This document shows, piece by piece, positions 28,458-37,480 of a stretch of DNA of 64,000 bases. Where the stretch lies: assembly GCF_000161935.1 (NCBI RefSeq), contig NZ_GG698802.1, positions 77,320 through 141,319 of the forward strand, written 5' to 3'. Source of the DNA: Limosilactobacillus coleohominis 101-4-CHN. Lineage in GTDB: Bacteria > Bacillota > Bacilli > Lactobacillales > Lactobacillaceae. Made by a program: the position numbers and the translations under genes. Each line of letters begins with the position of its first letter. The first letter of the stretch is position 1. The notes beneath the pieces were generated by a model, which was given only the letters and a program-made list of their open reading frames with translations, ran no database searches and was not told where the DNA came from.

Positions 28458-29417
28458 CTAGACATTAATGTAATTAGGAGAAAAGATAAGTTGTGCAGTG
28501 GTTCCCTGATCCGGCTCGGAGGTAATCTGAACGGAAAAATTTAATTTTTGGGTAACTGCTTTTACTAGATAGAGTCCCATGCCAGTCGAGTGACTGGTTT
28601 GATGCCCATTTTCTCCGGTAAAACCATTTTCATAGATCCGGGGTAAATCATGTTTGGTAATGCCTGATCCAAAATCTTTAATCAGAATGGCATTTCTTTG
28701 CCACACGATTTCAATTTTTTGACCAGGAGTGGAGTATTTGATGGCGTTCGAAAAGAGTTGCCTGAGACAGAAACGTAACCATTTCCGGTCAGTTAACACT
28801 TGGACGTTCTCCAGGTTACGAGTTTCTGGAGTTAATTGGTGACTGATAAAGATACTAGCGTCCTGTTTCAAGATCTCATTGACCAACTTAAATAAATTAA
28901 TCCATTCAAATTTAAAATCGTTGTTTCCCATTGATAGCCGATCTTCATTTAAGATTAAATCTAAGTAATAGTTTGTTTCATGGACTGCTGATAAAACAAA
29001 GGCACGATCTAGTTGATTGTGATCTGCCGCTTGCGATTGTAAGGCTGCAAGTGAATTTTTCATTTCATGGGCGTAGAGTTCAAGATGGTCTAATTGTTCT
29101 TGCTCATCGTGACGTAATTGATGAATTTGAAGTTGGGTTGTTTTGCTTAGTGTTTGGTAGTTAACCGTTAGTTGATATTCAACTGGTGTCTTCGGCGAAA
29201 ACGGCTGGCTCTGTTGGAGAAGATGTACTCGGTGTCGAGTATATTTAAAACTATTGATTAGATAAATGATTAAGAATGGGCAAGAAAATCGTACCAAGTC
29301 AATAGCTAAGCTAAATTTGAGGTGGTATAGCAAACTTAATAGAAAGGCTAAGCTGATTACAATGAGATAAACAATTACGGTTGGCATAATTTGCCTAATG
29401 AAGTAATTATTCTTCAT
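28458..29417 (-). CDS. BceS-type intramembrane-sensing histidine kinase
   Basis: A 319-residue histidine kinase. Two N-terminal membrane helices (about 10-32 and 38-56) are separated by only a few residues, so there is no extracellular sensor domain. This is the hallmark of intramembrane-sensing kinases that take their signal from a BceAB-type transporter. The phospho-acceptor is His117 in YAHEMKNSLAAL. ATP-binding N, G1 and G2 boxes follow (FSNAIKYS, IKDFGSGI, GMGLYLVK). Its start overlaps the end of the response-regulator gene by 11 bases. A strong terminator closes the RS pair. Confidence 0.92.
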   Translation of the reverse strand: MKNNYFIRQIMPTVIVYLIVISLAFLLSLLYHLKFSLAIDLVRFSCPFLIIYLINSFKYTRHRVHLLQQSQPFSPKTPVEYQLTVNYQTLSKTTQLQIHQLRHDEQEQLDHLELYAHEMKNSLAALQSQAADHNQLDRAFVLSAVHETNYYLDLILNEDRLSMGNNDFKFEWINLFKLVNEILKQDASIFISHQLTPETRNLENVQVLTDRKWLRFCLRQLFSNAIKYSTPGQKIEIVWQRNAILIKDFGSGITKHDLPRIYENGFTGENGHQTSHSTGMGLYLVKAVTQKLNFSVQITSEPDQGTTAQLIFSPNYINV

Positions 29418-30093
29418 TGGTCTTCACCAAACGATAGCCGAGGCCGCGGTCAGTTCGTAATGTATCAGCCAAATCAATGGTTGTTAACTTGGCCCGAAGG
29501 CGGCTGATATTGACACTTAACGTGTTTTGATTTAAGAATTTACCACCTTGCCAGAGCCACTCCAGCAATTGCTCTTTACTAACAGTCTGTCCTAGATGGT
29601 TAATGAGAACTGTCATCATTGCTCCTTCGGTCGGTGATAATTTAATCTGTCCTGCCGGATTACTTAACACATTAGTGAGTGGATTAAATTGGTTATCTTC
29701 CCAAGTTAAGTTACTATTGAGGACATTTTTATCTTTGAATCGGCGTAATTGCGCTTGAATTTTTGCTAATAAGACTGCCATTGAAAAAGGCTTCATAATA
29801 TAGTCATCAGCACCTGTTGTAATCGAACGCATAATATTTTGGTCGATATCCCCAGCCGAAATGACAATGATTGGAGCGTTGGTTTGTTTACGGACCTCGT
29901 GAATCCAGTAATAACCATCAAAAGTTGGTAAAGTCAGATCAAAAAGAATTAGATTCGGTTTAGTGTTATGAATTTCATTGGCGACGTTTTGCCAATTATG
30001 AACAGTTTGCACTTGGTATTGCCATCTTTGCAATGCGTTTTGGATTTGTTGAATTAGTGGCTGATGATCTTCAACGATAAAAATAGTTGTCAT
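29407..30093 (-). CDS. BceR-type OmpR/PhoB-family response regulator
   Basis: A 228-residue response regulator. The receiver domain has the acidic pair in VEDH, the phospho-acceptor Asp52 in LFDLTLP and Lys in IMKPFS. The C-terminal winged-helix domain covers about residues 130-224 (LSPTEGAMM, NTLSVNISRLR, RTDRGLGYRLV). It should bind the CTTACA-N4-TGTAAG box in front of the ATPase gene. It lies 27 bases downstream of a small unknown gene and overlaps the kinase gene, in the order regulator, kinase, ATPase, permease. Confidence 0.93.
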   Translation of the reverse strand: MTTIFIVEDHQPLIQQIQNALQRWQYQVQTVHNWQNVANEIHNTKPNLILFDLTLPTFDGYYWIHEVRKQTNAPIIVISAGDIDQNIMRSITTGADDYIMKPFSMAVLLAKIQAQLRRFKDKNVLNSNLTWEDNQFNPLTNVLSNPAGQIKLSPTEGAMMTVLINHLGQTVSKEQLLEWLWQGGKFLNQNTLSVNISRLRAKLTTIDLADTLRTDRGLGYRLVKTNEE

Positions 30094-30120
30094 GGTATTC
30101 TCCCTGTACGAATTTACAAA

Positions 30121-30489
30121 TTAATGGCGGCTAGCACGGTAACTGCTCGAACCTTTAATTTTATGAACACGGCGTTTAAAGTGCGGGTGTTGACTGACCA
30201 CCAACTGAAAGTTTTTCATTTTACCATTAAAGGGTTGGTTACTAAGTCGAATTCTTGTCCAGGTTTCCATCGCGTGAATCATTTGCTCTAAGCTGTGGAG
30301 TTGCTCACGGTTGCCTTCCTGAACTGCAGCATCATGAATATCGGAGCGCAACCGGTGAATTAAATCATTATGGTAGTTTAGCAAAACATCAGTTAATGGG
30401 GCGTGACGATACTCATTAAATAATTTTTGAATTAATACCATTGCTTCATGGGTATTTTTGGGTTGAATATAGTTATGACGTTCTGACAT
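30121..30489 (-). CDS. Hypothetical protein, basic, upstream of the BceRS-type pair
   Basis: A 122-residue protein I do not recognise. It has no signal peptide or membrane segment. The N-terminal two thirds look helical with many charged residues, and the C-terminal third is basic and His/Arg-rich (HPHFKRRVHK, ending SSYRASRH), which could bind nucleic acid. AGGAGAAGT provides a good ribosome site before the ATG. It is divergent from hrcA and co-directional with the response regulator 27 bases away, so co-transcription is likely. Function is unknown. Confidence 0.6.
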   Translation of the reverse strand: MSERHNYIQPKNTHEAMVLIQKLFNEYRHAPLTDVLLNYHNDLIHRLRSDIHDAAVQEGNREQLHSLEQMIHAMETWTRIRLSNQPFNGKMKNFQLVVSQHPHFKRRVHKIKGSSSYRASRH

Positions 30490-30518
30490 TACTTCTCCTA
30501 GAAAATGTTTGACTATTC

Positions 30519-30547
30519 TTGACTTTTAGAAAGATGGTTGGTATATT
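30519..30547 (+). promoter_or_regulatory. Promoter of the hrcA-grpE-dnaK operon
   Basis: TTGACT and TATATT are separated by 17 bases, just ahead of the CIRCE element, a strong sigma-A-type promoter. Confidence 0.8.
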
Positions 30548-30558
30548 ATAAAGTGTGT

Positions 30559-30585
30559 TTAGCACTTAGCCATGAAGAGTGCTAA
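30559..30585 (+). promoter_or_regulatory. CIRCE operator (HrcA binding site)
   Basis: TTAGCACTT-N9-GAGTGCTAA matches the CIRCE inverted repeat with one mismatched base. It lies between the promoter and the hrcA ribosome site, as expected for HrcA autorepression of class I heat-shock genes. Confidence 0.95.
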
Positions 30586-30600
30586 AAGGAAGTGATCAAA

Positions 30601-31650
30601 ATGCTAACACAGCGTCAAGAAGCAATCTTAAAAGCAATTGTTCGACAGTACACGAACACCGGTCAGCCCGTTGGCTCCAAGGTGCTCGTTGACCAATTGC
30701 CAATGAAAGTCAGTTCAGCAACGATTCGTAATGAAATGGCTTATTTGGAGCATGAAGGAATGGTTACGAAAGAACATTCTTCTTCGGGCCGGATTCCTTC
30801 AAAAAAGGGTTATCGGTACTATGTCGACCATTTACTTGATCCAGATAGTGTTTCTGATAACGATTTAGTTGTTATTCAGAATTCACTAGGTACGAACTTT
30901 GCTAAGCTTGACGAGATCATTTCGCACTCTGCTGATATTTTATCACAGTTGACTTCATTAACCGCATTTACAATTAAGCCGGAACAAAAGGATGCCCGTT
31001 TGAGTGGGTTCCGTTTGGTGCCGTTGGGTAACCAAAAAGTAATGGGAATCTTGGTGACCGATACTGGTGATGTTGAAAACCAAACTTTCCGTATTCCACG
31101 TGATATGGATACCGATGCACTAGAAGCGGTTGTCCGGATGATTAATGATCAACTGACCGGCAAGACTTTAGTTGAAGTTGTTCGACGACTGCAGACGGAC
31201 TTGCCGATTCAGGTTCATCACTATTTAGAGAGTCCGGAAGGCTTTTTGGATATCTTCGACAACATTATTTCCCAAGCGGAACGTGAACGCTTCTTTGTTG
31301 GTGGTCAACTTAATTTAATGGGAATTGCTGGTAAGCAAAGTCCTAGTGAAATGAAGGCGTTGTATGAACTGTTAGACACAAATGACCGGATTTCGCGAAT
31401 TATTGATTCGGATAGTGAGGGATCTGGGATTACTATCAAAATTGGTAATGAGATTGCGAATAGTGATGTTTTAAATAACTACTCGTTAATTACTGCTAAG
31501 TATAATGTTGATCAATATGGTGAAGGAATGATTGCTGTATTGGGGCCAACCGCCATGCCATATTCACGGACGATTGGGATTGTAGATGCCTTTCGCAAGG
31601 AACTAGCCAAGCGGTTGCTTAACTATTATCATCATTATTATGGCTCTTAG
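30601..31650 (+). CDS. hrcA: Heat-inducible transcription repressor HrcA
   Basis: A 349-residue repressor that binds CIRCE and is kept active by GroEL (known). The N-terminal winged helix reads MLTQRQEAILKAIV and VSSATIRNEMAYLEHEG, with the HTH near residue 45. A GAF-like central domain and the C-terminal segment GEGMIAVLGPTAMPYSRTIG follow. I use ATG 30601; a GTG at 30592 is only one base from the AAGGA site. The operon then continues with grpE and dnaK. Confidence 0.96.
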   Translation: MLTQRQEAILKAIVRQYTNTGQPVGSKVLVDQLPMKVSSATIRNEMAYLEHEGMVTKEHSSSGRIPSKKGYRYYVDHLLDPDSVSDNDLVVIQNSLGTNFAKLDEIISHSADILSQLTSLTAFTIKPEQKDARLSGFRLVPLGNQKVMGILVTDTGDVENQTFRIPRDMDTDALEAVVRMINDQLTGKTLVEVVRRLQTDLPIQVHHYLESPEGFLDIFDNIISQAERERFFVGGQLNLMGIAGKQSPSEMKALYELLDTNDRISRIIDSDSEGSGITIKIGNEIANSDVLNNYSLITAKYNVDQYGEGMIAVLGPTAMPYSRTIGIVDAFRKELAKRLLNYYHHYYGS

Positions 31651-31660
31651 GAGGGATTAA

Positions 31661-32233
31661 ATGGCCAAGCAAGAAAAGGCAAACGAGCGTAGTTCAGCGA
31701 AAGAAAAGAAAACTACTGAACAAACTCAAAAAGCTTCATCAGTAAAAAAGGAGCAAGCTCCTTCAGCGACTGATGAATTAAAGAAACAGGTTACAGATCT
31801 TAAAAAACAGCTTGAAGAAAAGGATAATCAATTTTTACGAGCTGAAGCGGAAATCCAGAATATGACTAAACGTTTTGAAAAAGAACGTAGTCAAATGGCA
31901 AAGTACGATGGGCAAGATTTAGCAACCAGTATTTTACCAGTGCTCGACAATTTAAAACGTGCATTAGCCATTGATGTTTCTGATGAAAATGGTCAGCAAC
32001 TGAAGAAAGGTATCCAAATGGTCCATGATCATTTGGAAAAAGCGTTGGCTGATCATAACATTAAGGAAGTTGATGCGTTAGGTAAGCAGTTTGATCCGAA
32101 CACTCAGCAGGCGGTCCAAACGGTCGCAGCAAGTGGTGATCAAAAAGCCGACACCGTTGTTCAAGTTCTCCAGGCTGGTTATGTTCTGAAGGACCGGGTT
32201 TTACGCCCAGCAATGGTTGTTGTAGCTCAATAA
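31661..32233 (+). CDS. grpE: Nucleotide exchange factor GrpE
   Basis: A 190-residue co-chaperone that releases ADP from DnaK. A charged, low-complexity N terminus (about 1-45) leads to the long dimerisation coiled coil (about 45-100, with RAEAEIQNMTKRFEKE). The C-terminal beta domain follows (VDALGKQFDPNTQQAV and VLQAGYVLKDRVLRPAMV). It lies 10 bases after hrcA with TAGGAGGG as ribosome site. Length and ending are normal for the family. Confidence 0.96.
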   Translation: MAKQEKANERSSAKEKKTTEQTQKASSVKKEQAPSATDELKKQVTDLKKQLEEKDNQFLRAEAEIQNMTKRFEKERSQMAKYDGQDLATSILPVLDNLKRALAIDVSDENGQQLKKGIQMVHDHLEKALADHNIKEVDALGKQFDPNTQQAVQTVAASGDQKADTVVQVLQAGYVLKDRVLRPAMVVVAQ

Positions 32234-32264
32234 TGGAAATTAATTAATAAAAAGAGGGATAATT

Positions 32265-34130
32265 ATGGCAAGTAACAAGATTATTGGTATCGACTTAGGG
32301 ACTACCAACTCCGCGGTTGCCGTTATGGAAGGTAATCAACCAAAGATTATTACTAACCCTGAAGGCGGTCGGACTACTCCTTCAGTTGTTTCATTTAAGA
32401 ATGGTGAAACCCAAGTTGGTGAAGTAGCTAAGCGGCAAGCAATTACAAATCCTAATACTGTGAAGTCAATTAAGAGTCACATGGGTGAAAAAGACTACAC
32501 GGTTGATATTGAAGGTAAAAAGTATACTCCACAAGAAATTTCAGCAATGATTCTTCAATATTTGAAGAAATACGCTGAAGACTACATTGGTGATACAGTT
32601 GATAAGGCTGTCATTACTGTTCCAGCTTACTTCAATGACGCCCAACGGCAAGCGACGAAGGATGCTGGTAAGATTGCCGGATTAGATGTTAAGCGGATTA
32701 TTAACGAACCAACTGCTTCATCACTAGCTTATGGTCTTGATAAAGAAGACAAAGATGAAAAGATTCTAGTTTATGATCTTGGTGGTGGGACATTTGACGT
32801 TTCCATTCTTGAATTAGGTGATGGGGTCTTCCAAGTTCTCTCCACAAATGGTGATACGCACCTTGGTGGTGACGACTTTGACCAAAAGATCATGGATTGG
32901 TTAATCGATGGTTTCAAACAAGAACATGGAATTGACCTTTCACAAGACAAGATGGCATTACAACGGTTGAAGGATGCTGCTGAAAAGGCTAAGAAGGATC
33001 TTTCTGGTGTTCAAGAAGCCCAAATTAGTTTACCATTCATCACTTCTGGTGAAAATGGTCCACTGCACTTGGAAAAGACTCTGACCCGAGCACAATTCAA
33101 TCAATTAACTAATGACTTAGTTGAAAAGACTAAGCAACCAGTTATGAATGCTTTGAAGGATGCAGGATTATCATTTAGTGATATTGATCAAGTTATCTTA
33201 AATGGTGGTTCTACCCGGATTCCTGCGGTCCAAGAAATGGTTAAGGAATTAACTGGTAAGGAACCAAACCACTCAATTAACCCTGATGAAGCCGTTGCTT
33301 TAGGTGCTGCTATCCAAGGTGGGGTTTTAACTGGTGACGTTAAGGACGTTGTTCTTTTGGATGTTACCCCACTCTCCTTAGGGATTGAAACCATGGGTGG
33401 CGTCTTCACGAAGTTGATTGATCGGAACACGACGATTCCAACTTCCAAGAGTCAAGTCTTCTCAACTGCAGCAGATAACCAACCAGCTGTTGATATTCAC
33501 GTGCTCCAAGGTGAACGTCCAATGGCTGCCGATAACAAGACGCTTGGTAACTTCCAACTTACGGACATTCCGCCTGCACCACGTGGGGTTCCTCAAATCA
33601 AGGTTACCTTTGATATTGATAAGAACGGGATTGTAAATGTTTCTGCTGAAGATCAAGGAACCCACAAGAAGCAAAACATTACGATCAAGTCCAGTTCAGG
33701 CCTTTCGGACGAAGAAATCGAACGGATGAAGAAGGATGCCGAAGAACATGCTGATGCCGATAAGAAGAAGAAGGAAGAAGCAGATGTGCGGAATGAAACT
33801 GACCAATTGCTCTTCCAAACTGATAAGACGTTGAAGGAACTTAAGGGTAAGGTTTCTGAAGACGAAATCAAGAAGGCTGAAGATGCCAAGGCTGCTTTGC
33901 AAAAGGCAAAGGACGATAATAACATTGAAGAAATGAAGTCCAAGAAGGATGATTTGAATAAGATCGTTCAAGACTTAACCGTTAAGCTTTACCAACAAGC
34001 ACAACAACAAAATGGTGGTGCGCAAGGTAACCCAACTGGCGGTGCTTCAAATAATGACGATAAGAAAGGCAACGATGGCAACACCGTTGATGGCGACTTC
34101 CAAGAAGTTGATCCTGACGACAAGAAGTAA
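32265..34130 (+). CDS. dnaK: Chaperone protein DnaK (Hsp70)
   Basis: A 621-residue Hsp70 that binds exposed hydrophobic segments under ATP control. Signatures are [27 protein letters not shown] and [14 protein letters not shown]. The linker [15 protein letters not shown] separates the ATPase from the substrate-binding domain near residue 365. The lid is helical and the tail is Gln/Asn/Gly-rich with an acidic end. As in other Firmicutes, the segment present in Gram-negative DnaK is shortened in the ATPase domain. It follows grpE and is controlled by the upstream CIRCE. Confidence 0.98.
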   Translation: MASNKIIGIDLGTTNSAVAVMEGNQPKIITNPEGGRTTPSVVSFKNGETQVGEVAKRQAITNPNTVKSIKSHMGEKDYTVDIEGKKYTPQEISAMILQYLKKYAEDYIGDTVDKAVITVPAYFNDAQRQATKDAGKIAGLDVKRIINEPTASSLAYGLDKEDKDEKILVYDLGGGTFDVSILELGDGVFQVLSTNGDTHLGGDDFDQKIMDWLIDGFKQEHGIDLSQDKMALQRLKDAAEKAKKDLSGVQEAQISLPFITSGENGPLHLEKTLTRAQFNQLTNDLVEKTKQPVMNALKDAGLSFSDIDQVILNGGSTRIPAVQEMVKELTGKEPNHSINPDEAVALGAAIQGGVLTGDVKDVVLLDVTPLSLGIETMGGVFTKLIDRNTTIPTSKSQVFSTAADNQPAVDIHVLQGERPMAADNKTLGNFQLTDIPPAPRGVPQIKVTFDIDKNGIVNVSAEDQGTHKKQNITIKSSSGLSDEEIERMKKDAEEHADADKKKKEEADVRNETDQLLFQTDKTLKELKGKVSEDEIKKAEDAKAALQKAKDDNNIEEMKSKKDDLNKIVQDLTVKLYQQAQQQNGGAQGNPTGGASNNDDKKGNDGNTVDGDFQEVDPDDKK

Positions 34131-34143
34131 TTGTCGGCCATGA

Positions 34144-34183
34144 AAAAGCCAAAGGCCGGGTGACCGGACTTTGGCTTTTACTT
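34144..34183 (+). terminator. Terminator/attenuator between dnaK and dnaJ
   Basis: AAAAGCCAAAG pairs with CTTTGGCTTTT. An inner CCGG-GTGA-CCGG stem caps it. The T run is short, so read-through to dnaJ is likely. Confidence 0.7.
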
Positions 34184-34225
34184 ATGGTATACTAACCACA
34201 ATTATTAAAGAATGAGGGAAGATTG

Positions 34226-35377
34226 ATGGCTGAAGAAAGTTATTACGATATTTTAGGGGTAAAAAAAGATGCCTCAGAACAAGAGATCAATCGTGCATAC
34301 CGTAAATTAGCTGCAAAGTACCACCCGGATGTTAACCATGCACCGGGAGCTGAAGAAAAGTTCAAGAAGATCAATGAAGCTCATGAAGTATTAACGGATC
34401 CGCAAAAGCGGGCACAATATGACCAATTTGGATCTGCTGGTCCCAATGCCGCTGGTGGTCAAGGTTTTGGTGGCTTTGGTGGTCAAGGCTTCGGCGGTGC
34501 GCAAGGCTTTAGCGACTTTAGTGATATCTTTGGTGACATTTTCGGTGGTGGTCGTTCACGGCGTGACCCAACTGCGCCTCAGCAAGGACGTGATCTCCAA
34601 TATACCATGACTCTTGAATTTATGGATGCAATTAATGGTAAAGAAACCGAAATTAAGTATCATCGGGAAGCAGAATGTGATGTTTGTCATGGTTCCGGAG
34701 CTAAGCCTGGTAAGTCCCCAGTTACATGTCATGAGTGTCAGGGTCGGGGCTACATTCTTCGGCAACGGCAAACTATGATGGGAATGATGCAGTCCCAAGA
34801 AACTTGTCCGGTTTGTCACGGTACAGGTAAGGAAATCAAGCCTGAAGATCAATGTACCAAGTGTCATGGAACTGGCCACGTTGCTGAACGACATGCACTG
34901 AAAGTTAAGGTTCCTGCAGGAGTTGATGATGGTCAACAAATGCGCTTGCAAGGTCAAGGTGAAGCGGGAACTAATGGTGGACCATATGGTGACTTATACA
35001 TTGTTTTCCGGGTCACGCCAAGTCGAGAATTCAAACGTGACGGTTCGAACATTTTTGTTGACCGCGATATTTCGTTCTCACAAGCAGCCTTGGGTGACAA
35101 GATCAAAGTGAAGACGGTTCATGGCAATGTTGACCTGAAGATTCCAGCTGGAACGCAATCAGAAACTAACTTTAGATTACGTGGTCAGGGGGTTCCACAC
35201 CTGAATGGTAAAGGCAATGGTGATGAACACGTCCGGATTCACGTTAAGACGCCGAAGAATTTGAATAAGCGTCAACGAGAAGCAATGATGGCATTTGCTG
35301 CTGCTTCTGGCGAAGATGTGAAGGGTGTGAAAAACGGTTTCTTTGATAAACTCAAAGATGCCTTTGATGAAAAATAG
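34226..35377 (+). CDS. dnaJ: Chaperone protein DnaJ
   Basis: A 383-residue type I Hsp40. The J domain has the HPD motif (YHPDVNHA, near residue 32), followed by a Gly/Phe-rich stretch (about 70-115) and a zinc-binding domain with four CxxCxGxG repeats ([32 protein letters not shown]). Two C-terminal beta domains complete it. The ATG at 34226 follows GAGGGA; a TTG three bases before it is in frame but less likely. It is separated from dnaK by a hairpin but is probably part of the same heat-shock response. Confidence 0.97.
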   Translation: MAEESYYDILGVKKDASEQEINRAYRKLAAKYHPDVNHAPGAEEKFKKINEAHEVLTDPQKRAQYDQFGSAGPNAAGGQGFGGFGGQGFGGAQGFSDFSDIFGDIFGGGRSRRDPTAPQQGRDLQYTMTLEFMDAINGKETEIKYHREAECDVCHGSGAKPGKSPVTCHECQGRGYILRQRQTMMGMMQSQETCPVCHGTGKEIKPEDQCTKCHGTGHVAERHALKVKVPAGVDDGQQMRLQGQGEAGTNGGPYGDLYIVFRVTPSREFKRDGSNIFVDRDISFSQAALGDKIKVKTVHGNVDLKIPAGTQSETNFRLRGQGVPHLNGKGNGDEHVRIHVKTPKNLNKRQREAMMAFAAASGEDVKGVKNGFFDKLKDAFDEK

Positions 35378-35390
35378 TGAATTCAGATTA

Positions 35391-35427
35391 AGAAGGCCCG
35401 AGTGGTGAAAAGCTCGGGCTTTCTTTG
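35391..35427 (+). terminator. Terminator after dnaJ
   Basis: A 12-base arm, AGAAGGCCCGAG, pairs with CTCGGGCTTTCT (one G-U) around a ten-base loop, then T residues. Confidence 0.8.
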
Positions 35428-35452
35428 TGTTCAACGGGATTTTTGTTATAAT
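35425..35452 (+). promoter_or_regulatory. Promoter of lepA
   Basis: TTGTGT and TATAAT are separated by 16 bases. The -10 has an extended TG one base upstream (TGTTATAAT). It lies 38 bases before the lepA start. Confidence 0.7.
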
Positions 35453-35490
35453 TATCAATAGTATGCATGTAGAAAGCGAGTAGTGACAAA

Positions 35491-37326
35491 ATGAACTTAG
35501 ATGAAATGAAGGAACGGCAAAAGCGAATTCGGAATTTCTCCATTGTTGCCCACATTGATCATGGGAAATCAACGTTAGCTGACCGTATTTTGGAAATGAC
35601 GGATTCAATCTCTAAGCGGGAAATGAAGAACCAAATCCTGGACGACATGCCGCTAGAACGCGAACGTGGGATTACAATTAAGCTGAACGCGGTGGCGTTA
35701 ACCTACCATGCTAAGGATGGTCAGGACTATATTTTCCATTTAATTGATACTCCTGGTCACGTGGACTTTTCATACGAAGTTTCGCGTTCACTTGCGGCTT
35801 GTGAAGGTGCGGTTCTGGTTGTTGATGCCACCCAAGGGGTTGAAGCACAGACGCTGGCGAATGTTTATTTGGCACTTGATAATGACCTAGCGATTTTACC
35901 AGTAATTAATAAGATCGATCTACCATCAGCGGACGCCGAAGGTACTAAACAACAAATTGAGGACGAGATCGGTTTAGATACAGAGGATGCTGTGGATATT
36001 AGTGCTAAGACTGGGCTTGGCGTTGACGAAGTACTTGAGAAGATTGTTAAAGATGTTCCTGCACCGACTGGTGATCTGACGGCTCCCCTGAAGGCCTTAA
36101 TCTTTGATTCTAAGTATGATGATTATCGTGGGGTTGTTCTCAGCGTTCGCGTGTTTGAGGGAACGGTAAAGAAGGGTGACCGCATTCGCTTGATGAATAG
36201 CGGTACTGAATACGAAGTGGCTGAAGTTGGAATTAACTCACCTAAGCCACTGGAACGAGATGTTTTAATGGCCGGCGATGTTGGCTACATTACTGCAGCC
36301 ATCAAAGATATTAAAGATACGCGAGTTGGTGATACGGTAACGAGTGCTACTCACCCAACTGAGAAACCATTATCTGGTTATCGTCAAATGACACCAATGG
36401 TTTATGCTGGTTTATACCCAACTGATAATGCTAAGTTTAACGATTTGCGGGATGCACTTGAAAAATTACAATTGAACGATGCCGCCTTAACTTTTGAACC
36501 AGAATCATCACAAGCGTTAGGCTTTGGATTCCGATGTGGTTTCCTTGGCTTGTTGCACATGGACGTTATTCAAGAACGATTGGAGCGGGAATTTGATCTT
36601 GACCTGATTACCACGGCGCCGTCGGTAACTTACCATGTGGATATGCATGATGGTTCGATGAAGGAAGTCGAAAATCCAGCGGATATGCCAGATGTAACGG
36701 AAATCAAGGATATTAAAGAACCATTTGTAAAGGCATCCATTATGGTGCCAAATGATTATGTTGGTGCGGTGATGGAATTGTGTCAACGCAAGCGGGGACA
36801 ATTTGATACGATGGAATACTTGAGCGATACGCGGGTGAACGTGATCTACCATATTCCGTTAGCAGAAATTATCTTTGATTTCTTTGATAAACTTAAATCT
36901 AGCACCCGGGGTTATGCTTCACTTGATTATGAGATTGATGATTATCGAGTTTCCGACTTGGTTAAGATCGATATTCTCTTGAACGGTGATAAAGTGGATG
37001 CGCTGAGTTTCATTACGCACCGTGACTTTGCAGCGGAACGTGGTCGGGAGATTGCATCTAAGCTGAAGAAGATTATTCCGCGGCAAAACTTTGAAATTCC
37101 AATTCAGGCTGCCATTGGGTCCAAGATTATTGCACGGACCAACATTAAAGCCTACCGGAAGGATGTTACCGCACGGATTCACACTGGTGATCCGGATCGG
37201 CGTGCCAAGCTATTGGATAAGCAAAAACGTGGTAAAAAGCGGATGAAGGCTGTTGGTAAAGTGGATATTCCACAAGAAGCCTTCATGGCCGTTTTGAAGA
37301 CGGATGAAGAAGTTGACGATAAGTAA
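35491..37326 (+). CDS. lepA: Elongation factor 4 (LepA)
   Basis: A 611-residue ribosome-associated GTPase that helps stalled or mis-translocated ribosomes. G motifs are [12 protein letters not shown] (near residue 20), the switch [16 protein letters not shown] and NKIDL. EF-G-like domains II, III and V follow, and the LepA-specific C-terminal domain ends with [16 protein letters not shown] and [13 protein letters not shown]. Length is standard. It is transcribed from its own promoter and marks the right edge of the conserved chromosomal block. Confidence 0.97.
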   Translation: MNLDEMKERQKRIRNFSIVAHIDHGKSTLADRILEMTDSISKREMKNQILDDMPLERERGITIKLNAVALTYHAKDGQDYIFHLIDTPGHVDFSYEVSRSLAACEGAVLVVDATQGVEAQTLANVYLALDNDLAILPVINKIDLPSADAEGTKQQIEDEIGLDTEDAVDISAKTGLGVDEVLEKIVKDVPAPTGDLTAPLKALIFDSKYDDYRGVVLSVRVFEGTVKKGDRIRLMNSGTEYEVAEVGINSPKPLERDVLMAGDVGYITAAIKDIKDTRVGDTVTSATHPTEKPLSGYRQMTPMVYAGLYPTDNAKFNDLRDALEKLQLNDAALTFEPESSQALGFGFRCGFLGLLHMDVIQERLEREFDLDLITTAPSVTYHVDMHDGSMKEVENPADMPDVTEIKDIKEPFVKASIMVPNDYVGAVMELCQRKRGQFDTMEYLSDTRVNVIYHIPLAEIIFDFFDKLKSSTRGYASLDYEIDDYRVSDLVKIDILLNGDKVDALSFITHRDFAAERGREIASKLKKIIPRQNFEIPIQAAIGSKIIARTNIKAYRKDVTARIHTGDPDRRAKLLDKQKRGKKRMKAVGKVDIPQEAFMAVLKTDEEVDDK

Positions 37327-37415
37327 ACGTTGATATACCCGCATTCTTTAATTTATAGAAATTTATATTAGACCAATTTTAATTGATTTTTCCCACAAAT
37401 TTACCACGAAAATTA

Positions 37416-37468
37416 AAACAGAGTTAGAATCAAGCCAAAGTTTGATCTAACTCTGTTTATTTTTTTAG
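37416..37468. terminator. Bidirectional terminator between lepA and the surface-protein gene
   Basis: AAACAGAGTTAGA pairs with TCTAACTCTGTTT, and the stem continues inward after a one-base bulge. T runs follow on the plus strand and A-rich DNA precedes it, serving the two convergent genes. Confidence 0.85.
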
Positions 37469-37480
37469 TTACATATTATT

